Assembly: GCA_028565635.1 (NCBI GenBank)
Contig: JAOXYB010023803.1
Location: 1 to 16,426, forward strand
Length of the DNA stretch: 16,426 bases
DNA from: Phoronis ovalis
Taxonomy: Eukaryota > Phoronida > Phoronidae
Direction of reading: 5' to 3'
Shown piece by piece: positions 1-9,300 of the stretch (the first letter of the stretch is position 1; every line of letters starts with the position of its first letter). Under the pieces are notes generated by a model, which saw only the letters and a list, made by a program, of their open reading frames with translations, was not told the origin of the DNA and did not search any database. The position numbers and the translations under genes are program-made.

Positions 1-1540
1 ACCTACTTCTCAAGGTCACTTTGAAATGTCACCTGGCCTAATACACCCCACCTTCGAATCGTCCAGTCATCGCTTCAGCTTTCCCGAAATGGGCGCAACG
101 TAATGTGTACTATCGGGAAAAAACATGGCCACCAGTCGGTCATCTTGAAAATGATCCAAATGGAAATTACAGACAATCTGCATTTTGACCTGTATTTACC
201 CTGTACCAAACATAAAGTTCATCGGACAAAAACTGAAGCAGTTATTGCGCGGCAAACAAAGTATTACACAAAAAAATGTCGAAGATTCGCATCGGCATTT
301 GACCTACTCCTCAAGGTCATTTTGAAACGCCCACCAACCTATGGACTACATGAATCCACCTTCGAATCGTCCAATCATCGCTCCGTCTTTCCCAAAATGG
401 GCGCAACATAACGTGCACTCTCGGGTACAAACATGGCCATCAGTCGGCAATGTTGGAAGTAATCGGGGTCAAACTTGTATCATACGTGTACTTTGACCAG
501 TATTTACCCTGTACCAAATATGAAGATGATCGGACAAAAATGAAAGCTATTATTGCAAGCTAACATCTCGAGAATAAATATGGCCACCAGTCGGCCATCT
601 TGAATGTGATCCATGTTGAAATTATAGACGATCTGCATTTTGACCTGTATTTATCCTGTACCAAATATAAAGCTGATTGGATAAAAACTGAAGCAGTTAT
701 TGCGCGACAAAGAAAGTGTTACGCGCAACAAAAATTGTCAAAGATTCGTGTCGACATTTGACCTACTTCTCATGGTCATTTTGAAATGTCACCTGGCCTA
801 TTACGCCCACCAACCCATGGCGTTTGTGAATCCACCTTCGAATCGTCCAGTCATCGCTTCGTCTTTCCCGAAATGGGCACAACGTAACGTGCACTATCAG
901 GAAAAAACATGGCCACCAGTCGGCCATGTTGGAAGTAATCGGGGTCAAACTTATATACTACGTGTACTTTGACCAGTATTTACCCTGTACCAAATATGAA
1001 GATGATACAACAAAAACAAAAGCTATTATTGCGAGCTAACATCTCGGGTATAAACATGGCCACCAGTCGGCCATCTTGAATGTGATCCATGTTGAAATTA
1101 TAGACTATCTGCATTTTGACCTGTTTTTATCCTGTGCCAAATATAAAGCTGATTGGATAAAAACTGAAGCAGTTATTGCCCGACAAAGAAAGTGTTACGC
1201 TCAACAAAAATTGTCAGAGATTCATGTCGACATTTGACCTACTTCTCAAGGTCATTTTGAAATGTCACCTGGCCTAATACGCCCACCAACCCATGGCCTT
1301 CGTGAACCCACCTTCGAATCGTCAAGTCAACGCTTCGTTTTTCTCAAAATGGGCGCAACGTGAGGTGCACTCTCGGGTACAAACATGGCCGCCAATCGGC
1401 CATATTGGAAGTACTCGAGGTCAAAATTATGTCCGACCTATGTTTTGACCTGTACTTACCCTGTACCAAATACAAAGATGATCTGACAAAAAGTTAAAGC
1501 CGTTGTAGCATGACAAGGAAAGGTTACATACGATGCCTAC
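1..1540 (-). repeat. A/B modular repeat array, minus orientation
   Basis: Tandem, diverged copies of a family made of two modules. Module A (about 145-150 bp) holds, on the minus strand, 'cttcagtttttat', 'acagggtaaatac', 'ttttgacc' and 'ATGGCC...GGCCAT'. Module B (about 180 bp) holds 'gacgattcgaaggtgg', 'aaaatgaccttgagaagt' and 'cgaatctt'. A modules recur near 1490, 1165, 1015, 690, 540 and 225, so the spacing alternates at about 325 and 150 bp, an A-B-A higher-order pattern. Frames open through this stretch (103-411, 700-972 and the minus frame 763-948) are read-through of repeat units and not genes. The array runs off the left edge of the window. Confidence 0.9.
545..1325 (-). repeat. Higher-order tandem duplication, period about 476 bp
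   Basis: The segment starting at 545 and the segment starting at 1021 (both 'agctattattgc') run in parallel for about 300 bp with only scattered substitutions, through 'gctgattggataaaaac' and 'gacatttgacctacttctc'. This similarity is clearly higher than between random A/B units elsewhere in the window. It indicates a comparatively recent duplication of a whole A-A-B block by unequal exchange. Confidence 0.85.
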
Positions 1541-1597
1541 GTTGCAGACCCTATGACTATATGCCCATTCTCTATTACATAGTGATGGGCATAAAAA
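1541..1597 (-). repeat. Head end of the A/B repeat family, with short inverted repeat
   Basis: This is the right edge of the minus array. It contains an 8-bp perfect inverted repeat, ATGCCCAT (1561-1568) and ATGGGCAT (1585-1592). On the minus strand it begins 'catttttatgcccatcac', followed by 'catatagtcatagg'. Nearly the same leader opens the plus array at about 6190-6240 ('tttttatgtccatcgcac', 'catatagtcatagg'). It is therefore the shared 5' end of one repeat family and not part of the tandem body. Confidence 0.7.
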
Positions 1598-1710
1598 TGA
1601 AATGTAACTAAGAAACCTTTAAATCTTGCATATCTAATTTTGTACTTTTTTTGCAAAATCCGAAATGGCTGCTATTTAGGACCGGCTGAATACAGAGGAT
1701 TCTTAGAGTT
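1592..1710 (+). repeat. Diverged dispersed repeat, copy a
   Basis: This copy aligns with 2463-2590. Shared blocks in the same order are 'aaaaatgaaat', 'tttaaatctt', 'aattttgta', 'aaaatccgaaatggc' (other copy 'aaaatccaaaatggc'), then 'ggctgaa' and 'ggattctta'. Copy a lies outside and copy b inside the Tc1-like element. The open frame at 1640-1831 runs through it and shows no recognisable protein. Confidence 0.65.
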
Positions 1711-2025
1711 ATATTACCACCATAACTTTATAACTGTAATTTCTGAAACCACAAAATTTTGCTCTAATCTTTACAGGATTATTTGTGATACTAAAAAGCT
1801 GACTTATAACAAAAAGTTTAATCTGCCCTAGACATATTATGATGTTTGTATTGACATTGACTATCTTAATCCAGACGGCTCTTACAATTTACCCTTTCAT
1901 GCCATTATTGTTGGAACATACATACCCACTTTCTTATGCCTGACCCATCCTGGACAAAATAAATATGCAAAACTAGTAAGCATTCATTATTTTGTTATCT
2001 TCCCAAATTTATTCATGCTACTATA
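1711..2025. other. Intronic DNA without recognised content
   Basis: I recognise no gene, RNA or named repeat here. The sequence is AT-rich and presumably part of the arrestin intron upstream of the exon at 4273. Confidence 0.5.
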
Positions 2026-2299
2026 AAGGGAACCTAAATGAGCAGACTAGCGTATATAGTTCTGCACAGGAACTCTTAGTCAAAATTTCAAGGTTGTATT
2101 TGATATAAAACTGTAACATCTGAGCAGTAAGAGCCTTCTGTATTAGCTGCAGCTAATGGGGGGAATCCCTTTTGGCCTAGAGATTTGGAAGAGTTCCTAC
2201 AGGGTGACCGGAAAGAAACATGCCAAGTATAAATTTTTATAAAAGTTTGGATTTTTAAAATATACTTTCCAAAATTGATACAAACTCTAAATTGGAATA

Positions 2300-2649
2300 T
2301 TATGTCGTTATTAAAATTTTGAAGAGAATTTGTGTAGTTTTTACTTTTTTGTGAACTATAGCATTTTAGATTCCAAGCCTTGAAAAAAATAATAACGGCT
2401 ATATTTCATTGATAATGGTATATTCTGAAATTTAATACTTTTGCAATTTAAATCGGGTTAGAAAAATGAAATATAGCCCAGAATTCTTTAAATCTTCTTG
2501 AAAATGTCAAATTTTGTATCTGGAAAAATCCAAAATGGCCACCATTTTGGATGGGGCTGAAAACAGTGGATTCTTAGGATTATTTTATATGCAATAAATA
2601 GATTAAATACACATTAAAAATTGTATCACAAGATTCAATAACGACATAA
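2300..2649. repeat. Internal inverted repeats within the Tc1-like element
   Basis: Two perfect inverted pairs occur here. The first is ttatgtcgttatt (2300-2312) with its complement at 2637-2649. The second is ggctatatttcatt (2397-2410) with its complement at 2465-2478. The outer pair is flanked by further partial matches. They could mark an older short element nested inside, or let the transcript fold. Confidence 0.6.
2463..2590 (+). repeat. Diverged dispersed repeat, copy b
   Basis: This is the partner of the repeat at 1592-1710. It contains 'aaaatggccaccattttgg', a palindrome-rich motif, and 'ggattcttagg'. It lies inside the Tc1-like element, so it moved with that element or entered it later. 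Confidence 0.65.
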
Positions 2650-2679
2650 CATTAATACCTTTGAAATGGGAATTTGTTT

Positions 2680-2970
2680 AGCCCCAACAGACATAGTTGT
2701 TGGGTTCTGTCCGTATTTCCGTCCGTCCACAGTTGTTTCATGAAAATGACTAGGTGGATTTCTTGATATTTATTGGATATACAAAATACTACAGGGGATA
2801 AAGATGGCTTACAAACTGACCAGCTCTAATGTAGACAATTTGCAGCCATGTTTTTTGATTTTCGTGTGGAACCGTTTCGTGAAAATGATCGTCTGGATTT
2901 CATTGATATTTAGCAGATACAAGGTTCCGAGTTGTGCAGTTCAACTTATAGGGATCACGCATGTTTTGTC
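2680..2970 (+). repeat. Interspersed repeat with 'gttctgtccg..ccgtccgtcc' motif
   Basis: The block begins 'agccccaacagacatag', continues 'ttgttgggttctgtccg' and 'ttccgtccgtcc', then shows two similar sub-units about 137 bp apart. These are 'gtttcatgaaaatgac..ggatttcttgatattta' near 2732 and 'gtttcgtgaaaatgat..ggatttcattgatattta' near 2869. I recall this kind of leader from abundant repeats in mollusc genomes, which is memory and not a database match. The open frame at 2804-3019 is a by-product of this repeat. Confidence 0.55.
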
Positions 2971-3839
2971 AGTTGCTAAGGAACCAAGAATTTGGTCGAG
3001 CTTTCAGTGCAGATTCTAGATCTTGTTGTTTTAGTATTCCTGGCAAAACGTTTTTTGTTTCTGGCATATAAAAAACATCGCCAGTATACAAATGTGCATT
3101 TCACATTTCAAAATGTTAAAAATTTCACCGAAAATGGTAACTGTACAGGTAACATGACCTACTCAAAGAAAAAAAATATCTATACTTTAGTCTTTTTAAT
3201 TAGCTAAAATTTCATTTCTATGTTTAATAGTTAGGGTTGCTGTTATAAGGCAGCAAGACTACTGGCTTTGTATGATTTCTTCCCAGTTGATATATTTATA
3301 ATCATCACATATCAGTACAATTATTATCAAATTATCTGGTTTGGGGCTATGTCACAACTGTGACTTGTTTTGAATAACAAAAGATGAATTAAAAAAAATT
3401 CATGCACAAAGTTTCTGAATATCACTGGAATCACCAAAAGTGTGATATTTACATGTACCTTCATAATATTAAAGTTAAAAAATATTTATTTCAGCAAACA
3501 ATGATTCAAAAACTAAAATGTTCGCATTTGGCAATCAACTTATAACTATAAATCAATTAACAGGGCAGAGAAGCAGTGTTCAATATTCCAAAAAATTGAA
3601 ATCTCATTACCATTTGATATCGGGAGGGGCAAAAGAATGGCACCATAAAATTAAATAGTTGACAAACACGAAGCAGATAAGTTTTTATTGCAAAGGTTAT
3701 ACCATTACAAATATTATTTTTATGTCTCTTCTGATTATTAACCAAAATTCTTCGAGTAATGCATATCTAAAATTTGGTGCATTCATTTCCGGTCACACTG
3801 TATATGCCCAACTTTGTATCTGCTAGACTAGGTTCCCTT

Positions 3840-4272
3840 CATTTTATCATAATAACACTATCAGAATAATAAAAGCTTGCTGTTGAATTCTTCTCATGCC
3901 AAAGTACTGAATCTTTCCGTAACTCGAGCGATTTCACATTTTAAAACAGGAAAACTTTTCAATACAACCTTGATGTCAGATATTTGATTAAATAATTATG
4001 TTACCTATTTCATTGCTAACAAAAATGTTCCTCTTGTTTTGATGTTGTTTGGACCTGACTATTGGCAACTATTTTTAAATGAAAAGTTAAGTTCTCCAAT
4101 AAGTGAGGGCACAACTTTGTTTCTACAACAACAGGAAACATGTGTTTTCCCTCCATCTCCATTATTTACTTGTATGCATATATAAGCAGCCTTGGTTCAG
4201 CACCTAATAATTTATGAGCTGTGCCATATTTTTTGTTCACTGTTGCAAAATGCTGATACGGTCTTTTTTCAG
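3840..4272. other. Intron sequence upstream of arrestin exon I
   Basis: No repeat family or gene is recognised here. The last part carries the acceptor signals for the exon at 4273: a branch-point-like 'tgctgat' followed by the tract 'tcttttttcag' ending at 4272. The preceding arrestin exon, expected to encode the 'ADICLF..' region, was not found anywhere upstream in this window. Confidence 0.6.
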
Positions 4273-4419
4273 GGATTCCTTTCCTATTCAGCCTAGTCAA
4301 ACTGGGTTTTGTAAAGTGTATGAATTAACACCATTGTTAGAGAAGAATAGAGACAAGCGTGGACTGGCTTTAGATGGTAAACTTAAACATGAAGATACAT
4401 GTTTGGCCTCATCCACAAT
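4273..4419 (+). CDS. Beta-arrestin, internal exon I (C-domain with lariat loop)
   Basis: This is a 147-nt internal exon. Acceptor 'tcttttttcag' ends at 4272, and donor GTAAGT starts at 4420. One base completes a split codon, then 48 codons follow from 4274, and two bases (AT) are left for the next exon. The translation contains [12 protein letters not shown], then [14 protein letters not shown], then LASST. From knowledge of the family, this matches the beta-arrestin C-domain, including the lariat loop. Both polar-core aspartates, corresponding to Asp290 and Asp297 of mammalian beta-arrestin 1, are kept (codons 4373-4375 and 4394-4396), as are the loop Lys-His just before the second one. Arrestins bind phosphorylated, active G-protein-coupled receptors, uncouple them from G proteins and link them to endocytosis and signalling in the cytosol. 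'PIQPSQTGF' upstream and [11 protein letters not shown] favour an invertebrate non-visual arrestin over a visual one. A Cys stands where vertebrate beta-arrestins have Asn (ED-T-C-LASST). The ATG at 4214 lies upstream of the acceptor and is not a start. Confidence 0.93.
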
Positions 4420-4869
4420 GTAAGTTTTATTTTGTACATACATATCTTTGATTCAATTTATTTGATACACTTTCTGTACCGTTCATAATAAAATGCCTCC
4501 AATAAAAAAACGAGAAAGGATTTGACATATATGCCCAATGCATAAAGTTAATATTTGTTTAATTTTTTTGTAACTTTTGTTGAGATTATGTACAGAAAAA
4601 TTATTATATTTCAGATGTCCGACCATAACAAAAGAGTGATCAAAACTTTGATTTTGTTCATGCAACTAATCAAACTCATTTCAAATGAAATTTTACCTTT
4701 GGTTTTCAAATATATGATTAATCCTATGTATTTAATTCGTATATACCTTGAGAAATTAGCTGATATGACATATTCTTTTGTGGAGGCATCACCATAAGTT
4801 CCTTTGAATTATTTTCTGCTCATGTGGCACTTGAAAGTTTGACTGAATTTTAGATTTCCCATCCACCTC

Positions 4870-5530
4870 CATTCATTTGTCAAATACTGACATGAATCTG
4901 ACATTTTTTTGTATGTAATGTCTCGCAATAACCACTTCAGTTTTTGATTGATCAGCTTCATATTCGGTACAGGGTAAATGCAGGTCAAAATACAAGTCAG
5001 TTATAAATTTGACGTTGATTACTTCCTATATAGCTGACTGCCATTCATGTTTGTTCCCGAGATAGCATGTCATGTTGCGTCCATTTCGAGAAATATGAAG
5101 CATAGACTGGATGATTCAAATGTGGATACACAAAGGCCATGGGTAGACTAGGCAACATTTTATAGTGGCCTTGAGATGCAGATCAAATGTCGATACGAAT
5201 CATCAACATTTTTTGTAGTGCATAACTGTTTCTTTGCCTCACTTTTATTGTGATCACTGTATATTCAGTACATGGTAAATACTGATTAAAGTACAGGTCA
5301 AATGAAAGTTTGACCTGGATCACTTCCAAGATGGCCGACTAGCATCATATTTGCTCCCAAGGGGGCACGTAACATTGCGCTACTTTCCAGAAAGATTAAG
5401 CATTGACTTGATGATTCGGAAGTGGATTCGTGAAGGCTATAGGTTGGTTCTTTTATAAAGCTAGGCGACATTTTAAAATGGGAAGTGGGTCAATTGCTAA
5501 CACAAATCTTCAACATTGTTAAGCGTACTC
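4870..5530 (+). repeat. A/B repeat array, plus orientation, first block
   Basis: The block opens inside a B module near 4870-4930 ('tgtctcgcaataacc'), followed by A modules near 4940 and 5245 (e.g. 'cggtacagggtaaatgcagg') and B modules ('ggatgattc', 'ttgagatgcag', 'gaagtgggtcaattgc'). The orientation is opposite to that of 1-1540. It ends abruptly at about 5530, where the ORF-bearing element begins. Confidence 0.85.
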
Positions 5531-5532
5531 AG

Positions 5533-6150
5533 GACAGCTGTGCTGTCTGAATGGCTTATTGTGGTCATCTGTGTCCACAAGTTTTTACTCTGACTTTTTT
5601 GGTATGTCAGGTATTCGTGTGAGTAATGTGGTATTTTAATTGTTTGACAGTTTGGATAGTTTGGTTTCAATAGCTATGTTAAATGTCAGAATGATTGTAT
5701 TACAAGAGAATGGAAAATAATTTAGAGATTGTAATGCATACCTTTACTATTTGTGAGTAATGTGTTATTTTAATTGTTTGCCAGTTTGGATAGTTTGGTT
5801 TACAATAATTTATTGCTTTTAGTTTGTTTAACAGATAGTGTGCTATTTGGACCATTTATGGTATAAGGGATGGGTTTAAGGTTTAAGAAGCTTGTATGTA
5901 TTGTAAATTAGCTGTTGCAAGAAAGCATAGTTAGTTGTTTGATAAGTTAGATGGAAACAGAACATGTTTTGGCAGTGGGATATAACACTTTGAAAGCATT
6001 GGAATTGATGGTTCCACGACTATTTGAGGGGGAGTGTAAGCTATATTTCTCGAATGGGAAACCTAAGAATCACATACAAAGATTGGGATACGGAATATGT
6101 GGATCTAATTTAAAGGAATATGTTTTGGCGGAAGGTTATTTGAAAATTAA
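5533..6150 (+). mobile_element. Unidentified ORF-bearing element, copy 1
   Basis: This copy is similar, by eye about nine bases in ten in the best part, to 15656-16100 over a non-coding leader of some 280-410 bp and the start of an open frame. Both copies start with a small palindrome around 'agctgtgctg', then share 'gtcaggtattcgtgtgagtaatg', 'agttagat[g/c]gaaacag' and the coding part. Clear similarity stops near 6105 and only a weak resemblance continues to about 6150, so this copy looks 3'-truncated or decayed. The superfamily is not recognised. A retrotransposon 5' region (leader plus first ORF) is one possibility, but I see no LTR boundaries, primer-binding site or poly(A) tail. Confidence 0.6.
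5618..5801 (+). repeat. 50-bp direct repeat pair in element copy 1
   Basis: 5618-5667 and 5752-5801 share 48 of 50 bases ('tgtgagtaatgtg' through 'tttggatagtttggttt'), offset by 134 bp. Copy 2 of the element has only one such block (starting near 15747). Its left flank resembles the first repeat and its right flank ('tacaataat') the second. Confidence 0.9.
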
Positions 6151-6154
6151 TTAA
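5951..6154 (+). pseudogene. Frameshifted start of the element's ORF, copy 1
   Basis: The ATG at 5951 follows directly after an in-frame TAG, and the frame reads METEHVLAVGYNTL before it leaves the register of copy 2. Compared with copy 2, two single T bases are missing (near 6005 and 6013). The rest of the 67-codon frame is therefore read out of register, and the stop at 6152-6154 is an artefact of that. In the ancestral register a TAA follows the DTEYVDLI-equivalent codons. This copy preserves the likely original start codon, which copy 2 has lost. No known domain is recognised, and the product of the intact ORF is unknown. Confidence 0.6.
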
Positions 6155-6340
6155 GTCCAAATGGACTTATTCCACAATATTGCACATTTTTATGTCCATC
6201 GCACATAGTCATAGGTCATATAGTCATAGGTTATGCATCATCGTTGTCGTCCGTAACACTTTCTTTTTATAGTGATAACAGTTTTTATGCCTATCACTAT
6301 GAACATGTATAATGCTATAACGGCTTTAGATTTTGTTAGA
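6151..6340 (+). repeat. Head region of the plus A/B array
   Basis: This region contains 'tttttatgtccatcgcac', a short direct repeat 'atagtcataggt' (about 6205 and 6220) and a second head-like copy, 'tttttatgcctatcactatg', near 6285. It corresponds to the reverse complement of 1541-1597, so both arrays begin with the same leader. Confidence 0.65.
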
Positions 6341-9300
6341 TCATTCGGTACAGGGTAAGTACAAGTCAAAGTACAGGTCTGGTGTAATTTTACCCCCCGA
6401 TTAACTTCCAACACAGCCGACTGGTGGCCATGTTTGTTCCGAAAAATGTGTAATACGTTGTGACCATTTCGGGAAAGATGAAGCGATGACTGGACTATTT
6501 GAAGGTGGATTCACTGAGGCTATAGGGCAGATGACATTTCAAAATGACCTTGAGAAGTTGATCAAATGCCGATACGAATCTTCGACTTGTTTCATTGTGC
6601 ATAACACTTTCCTTATCTCGTACTAACTGCTTCAATTTTTATCTGATCAGCTTTCATTTGTTACAGGGTAAATACAGGTATTTAATGCAGATCATCTAAA
6701 ATTTTTACTTTCAAGGTGGTCGCCTGATGGCCGTTTTTATTCTCAAGATGTTAGGTCACAATAACAGCTTCAGTTTCTATCTTATCAGTTTTATATTTGT
6801 TTCATGGCAAGTAAGAACCTCAAAGTAAAGGACATGCGGCCATGTTTGTTCCTAAGAGGCACGTTATGTTGTGCCCATTTCAGAAAAGACTAAGCGTGGA
6901 ATGCACAATTTGAAGTTGGAATCACAAAGACAATAGGTTGGTTGGCATACTAGGCTAGATGACATTTGAAAATGACCTTGAAGTAGGTCAAAGGGCGATA
7001 CAAATCGGACATTTTTGGTTGTGCAAAACACTGTCTCGCGATAACAGCTTCAGTTTTTATCTGATCAGTTTTATATTCATTATAGGGCAAGTAAAGGTAA
7101 AGTACAGGACAGATGTAATTTGAGCTTGACTTTCAAAAAGGCTGACTTGCGGCCATGTTTTTTCCTGGGAGGGTACCTCACATTGTACCCATTTCGGAGA
7201 GACAGTGTTGACTGGACGATTCGAAATTAATTTCATGAAGACCGTAAATTGGTAGACATATAGGTGACGTTTGAAAATGACCTTGGGAAGTAGGTCGAAT
7301 GCCGATATGAATCTTCTACAGTTTCAATTGTGCGAAACTTTCTTTGCCTTGCAATAACAGCTTCAGTTTTATCTTATCATCCTTATATTTGGTGCAGGGT
7401 AAATACAGTTCAAAGTACACGATGAATCTAATTTTGACTTGGATCATTTCAAAGATGGCTGACTGGTGGCCATGTTGTTCTTTGGACGCTAAATCCCAAT
7501 AACACTTCAGTTTTTATTCGATTTGCTTCATATTCAGCACGGGCAAGTAACGGTCAAAGTGCAGGAGAGGTGTAATCCAATATGGTCATGTTTGCTCTTA
7601 AAGCACATGTCACATTGCGCCCATTTCAAATTGATGATGCGTTAGCTAGACGATTCAAAGGTGGATTCATGAAGGCCATAGTTGGTGGGCGTATTAGGGT
7701 AGGTGACATTTAAAATGACCTTGAGAAGTGGGTCAAATGCTGACTCTTTTATGTTGTGCGTAATAATTTTTTGTCTCACGATAATTGCTTCAGTTTTTAT
7801 TCATGGTCAAAATACAGGTTGGTTATAATTTTGACCTTGATCACATCCAATATAGCCAACTGGCAGCTATGATTTTTCTCAAGGGCTCGTCATGTTGTAC
7901 CCATTTTGAGAAAGATGAAGCACTCAATGGATGAGAGGCCATGGTTTGATAGTATGTCAGGCTAGATGACATTTTAAAATGACGTAGAGAAGTGGTCAAC
8001 TGCCGATATGAATCTAACATTTTTTGTTGTGTGTTCTACTTTTTCGTCTCGCCATAACTGCTGCAGTTTGTATTCGATCACCTTCATATTCAGTACAGTA
8101 TAAATACTGGTCAAAATGCAGATTTTGCCCTTCATAACTTTCAATATGGCCATGTTTGTTCCCAAGAAGGCATGTCATGTTGCACCCATTTTCAGAAAGA
8201 TGAAGCATTGACTAGACAATTCATAGTACATGTTACATAAAATTTTGACTTCCAATATGGCCGAGTGACGGCCATGTATGTTCTTGAAATTGTACATGAC
8301 GATATCAACTACAGTTTTTATCTGATCAACTTTATAGTCAATACCATGTAAGTATAGGTCAAAGTGCACGTTGAATGTAATTTTGACTTAGATCAAGTCC
8401 AATATGGCTGAATAACAGCAATTTTTATTTCTTTGCGTGAGTTGAAGGAAATACAAAACGTTGGCTAGACGAGTCAAAGGTGAATTCAAGAAGGCCATAG
8501 GCTGGTGGGTGTAATTGGCTAGGTAACATTTTAGAATGATTATGAAGAGTGGGTCAAATGGTGATTTTAATCTTTGACATTTTGTGTTGTGCATAACACA
8601 TTCTTTGTCTCGCAACAACTGGTTGTGTTTTTATCCGATCAGCTTTATATTCAATACAGAGAGAATACAGGACCTGGATAACTTCCAAGACAGCTGACTG
8701 GTGGCCATGTTTGTTCCTGAGAAGGCCCGTTACAATGATTCTGAGGTGGACTCATGAAGGCCATAGGTTGGTGTGCATAATGGGCTAGGTGACGTTTTAA
8801 AATGACCTTTAAAATTGGGTTACAAATGTTGATCCGATTCTTTGACATCTTTGTGCATAACACTTTTATGACTCACAATAATTTCAATTTTTATCTGATC
8901 AGCTAGCTTCATATTCATTACAGGATAAATCGATACAGGGTAAGTTAAGGTTAAAGTGCAGGTCACATAGAATTTCTGTTCTCGAAATTTATGTCAAAAT
9001 AACAGCTTCAGTTTTTATTTGATCAACCCCATATTCAATACAGTGTAAGTATTGGTCAAAGTGCAAGTCAGGTATAATTTTGATTGGGATTACTTCCAAT
9101 ATGGCCGATTGGCTGCCATGTTTCTTACCATGAGTCCATATCACGTTGCATCGCATGCGATAAAGATAAATCATTAACTAGACAATTCGAAAGTGGATTC
9201 AAAAAGGCCATAGGTTGGTTGGCATAATAGGTTGTGACATTGTAAAATGACCTTGAGATGTTGGTCAAATGTTAATCCAAATATTCGACATTTTTTGTGC

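Larger units (their letters stand above)
2200..3800. mobile_element. Non-autonomous Tc1/mariner-type DNA transposon
   Basis: The left end reads CAGGGTGACCGGAAA at 2200. The right end, read as reverse complement from 3800, is CAGTGTGACCGGAAA, so 14 of 15 bases match. Both ends abut a TA (2198-2199 and 3801-3802), the duplicated target expected for Tc1/mariner/IS630-type transposases, and 'CAGKGTG...' ends are common in that group. The 1601-bp body has no transposase-like frame: the open frames at 2804-3019, 2992-3207 and 3557-3745 are short and show no DDE-type motif. The element was therefore probably mobilised in trans and is now fixed in the arrestin intron. Confidence 0.75.
2026..3839. mobile_element. 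Small inverted-repeat (MITE-like) element split by a Tc1-like insertion
   Basis: The ends are a 21-bp imperfect inverted repeat. The left arm (2026-2046) starts AAGGGAACCTA and ends AGCAGA; the right arm (3819-3839, reverse complement) starts AAGGGAACCTA and ends AGCAGA. I count 18 of 21 positions matching. Removing the 1.6-kb Tc1-like element and one TA leaves about 211 bp, a typical size for a miniature element. No convincing target-site duplication was seen outside the arms, so the class is unassigned. A chance inverted repeat is possible. Confidence 0.45.

Noticed and set aside
103-972. Open frames of 90-102 codons in the left array
   Set aside because: They run through tandem A/B units, are not conserved from unit to unit, start in the middle of modules and encode nothing recognisable.
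4214-4272. ATG at 4214 as a start codon for the arrestin frame
   Set aside because: The pyrimidine tract and AG at 4262-4272 mark a splice acceptor, and the residues before it do not resemble arrestin.
7974-9174. Series of minus-strand open frames of 60-76 codons with similar peptides
   Set aside because: Their similarity (e.g. 'HFDLYLH..') reflects the repeated DNA module; frames are broken at random in neighbouring units.
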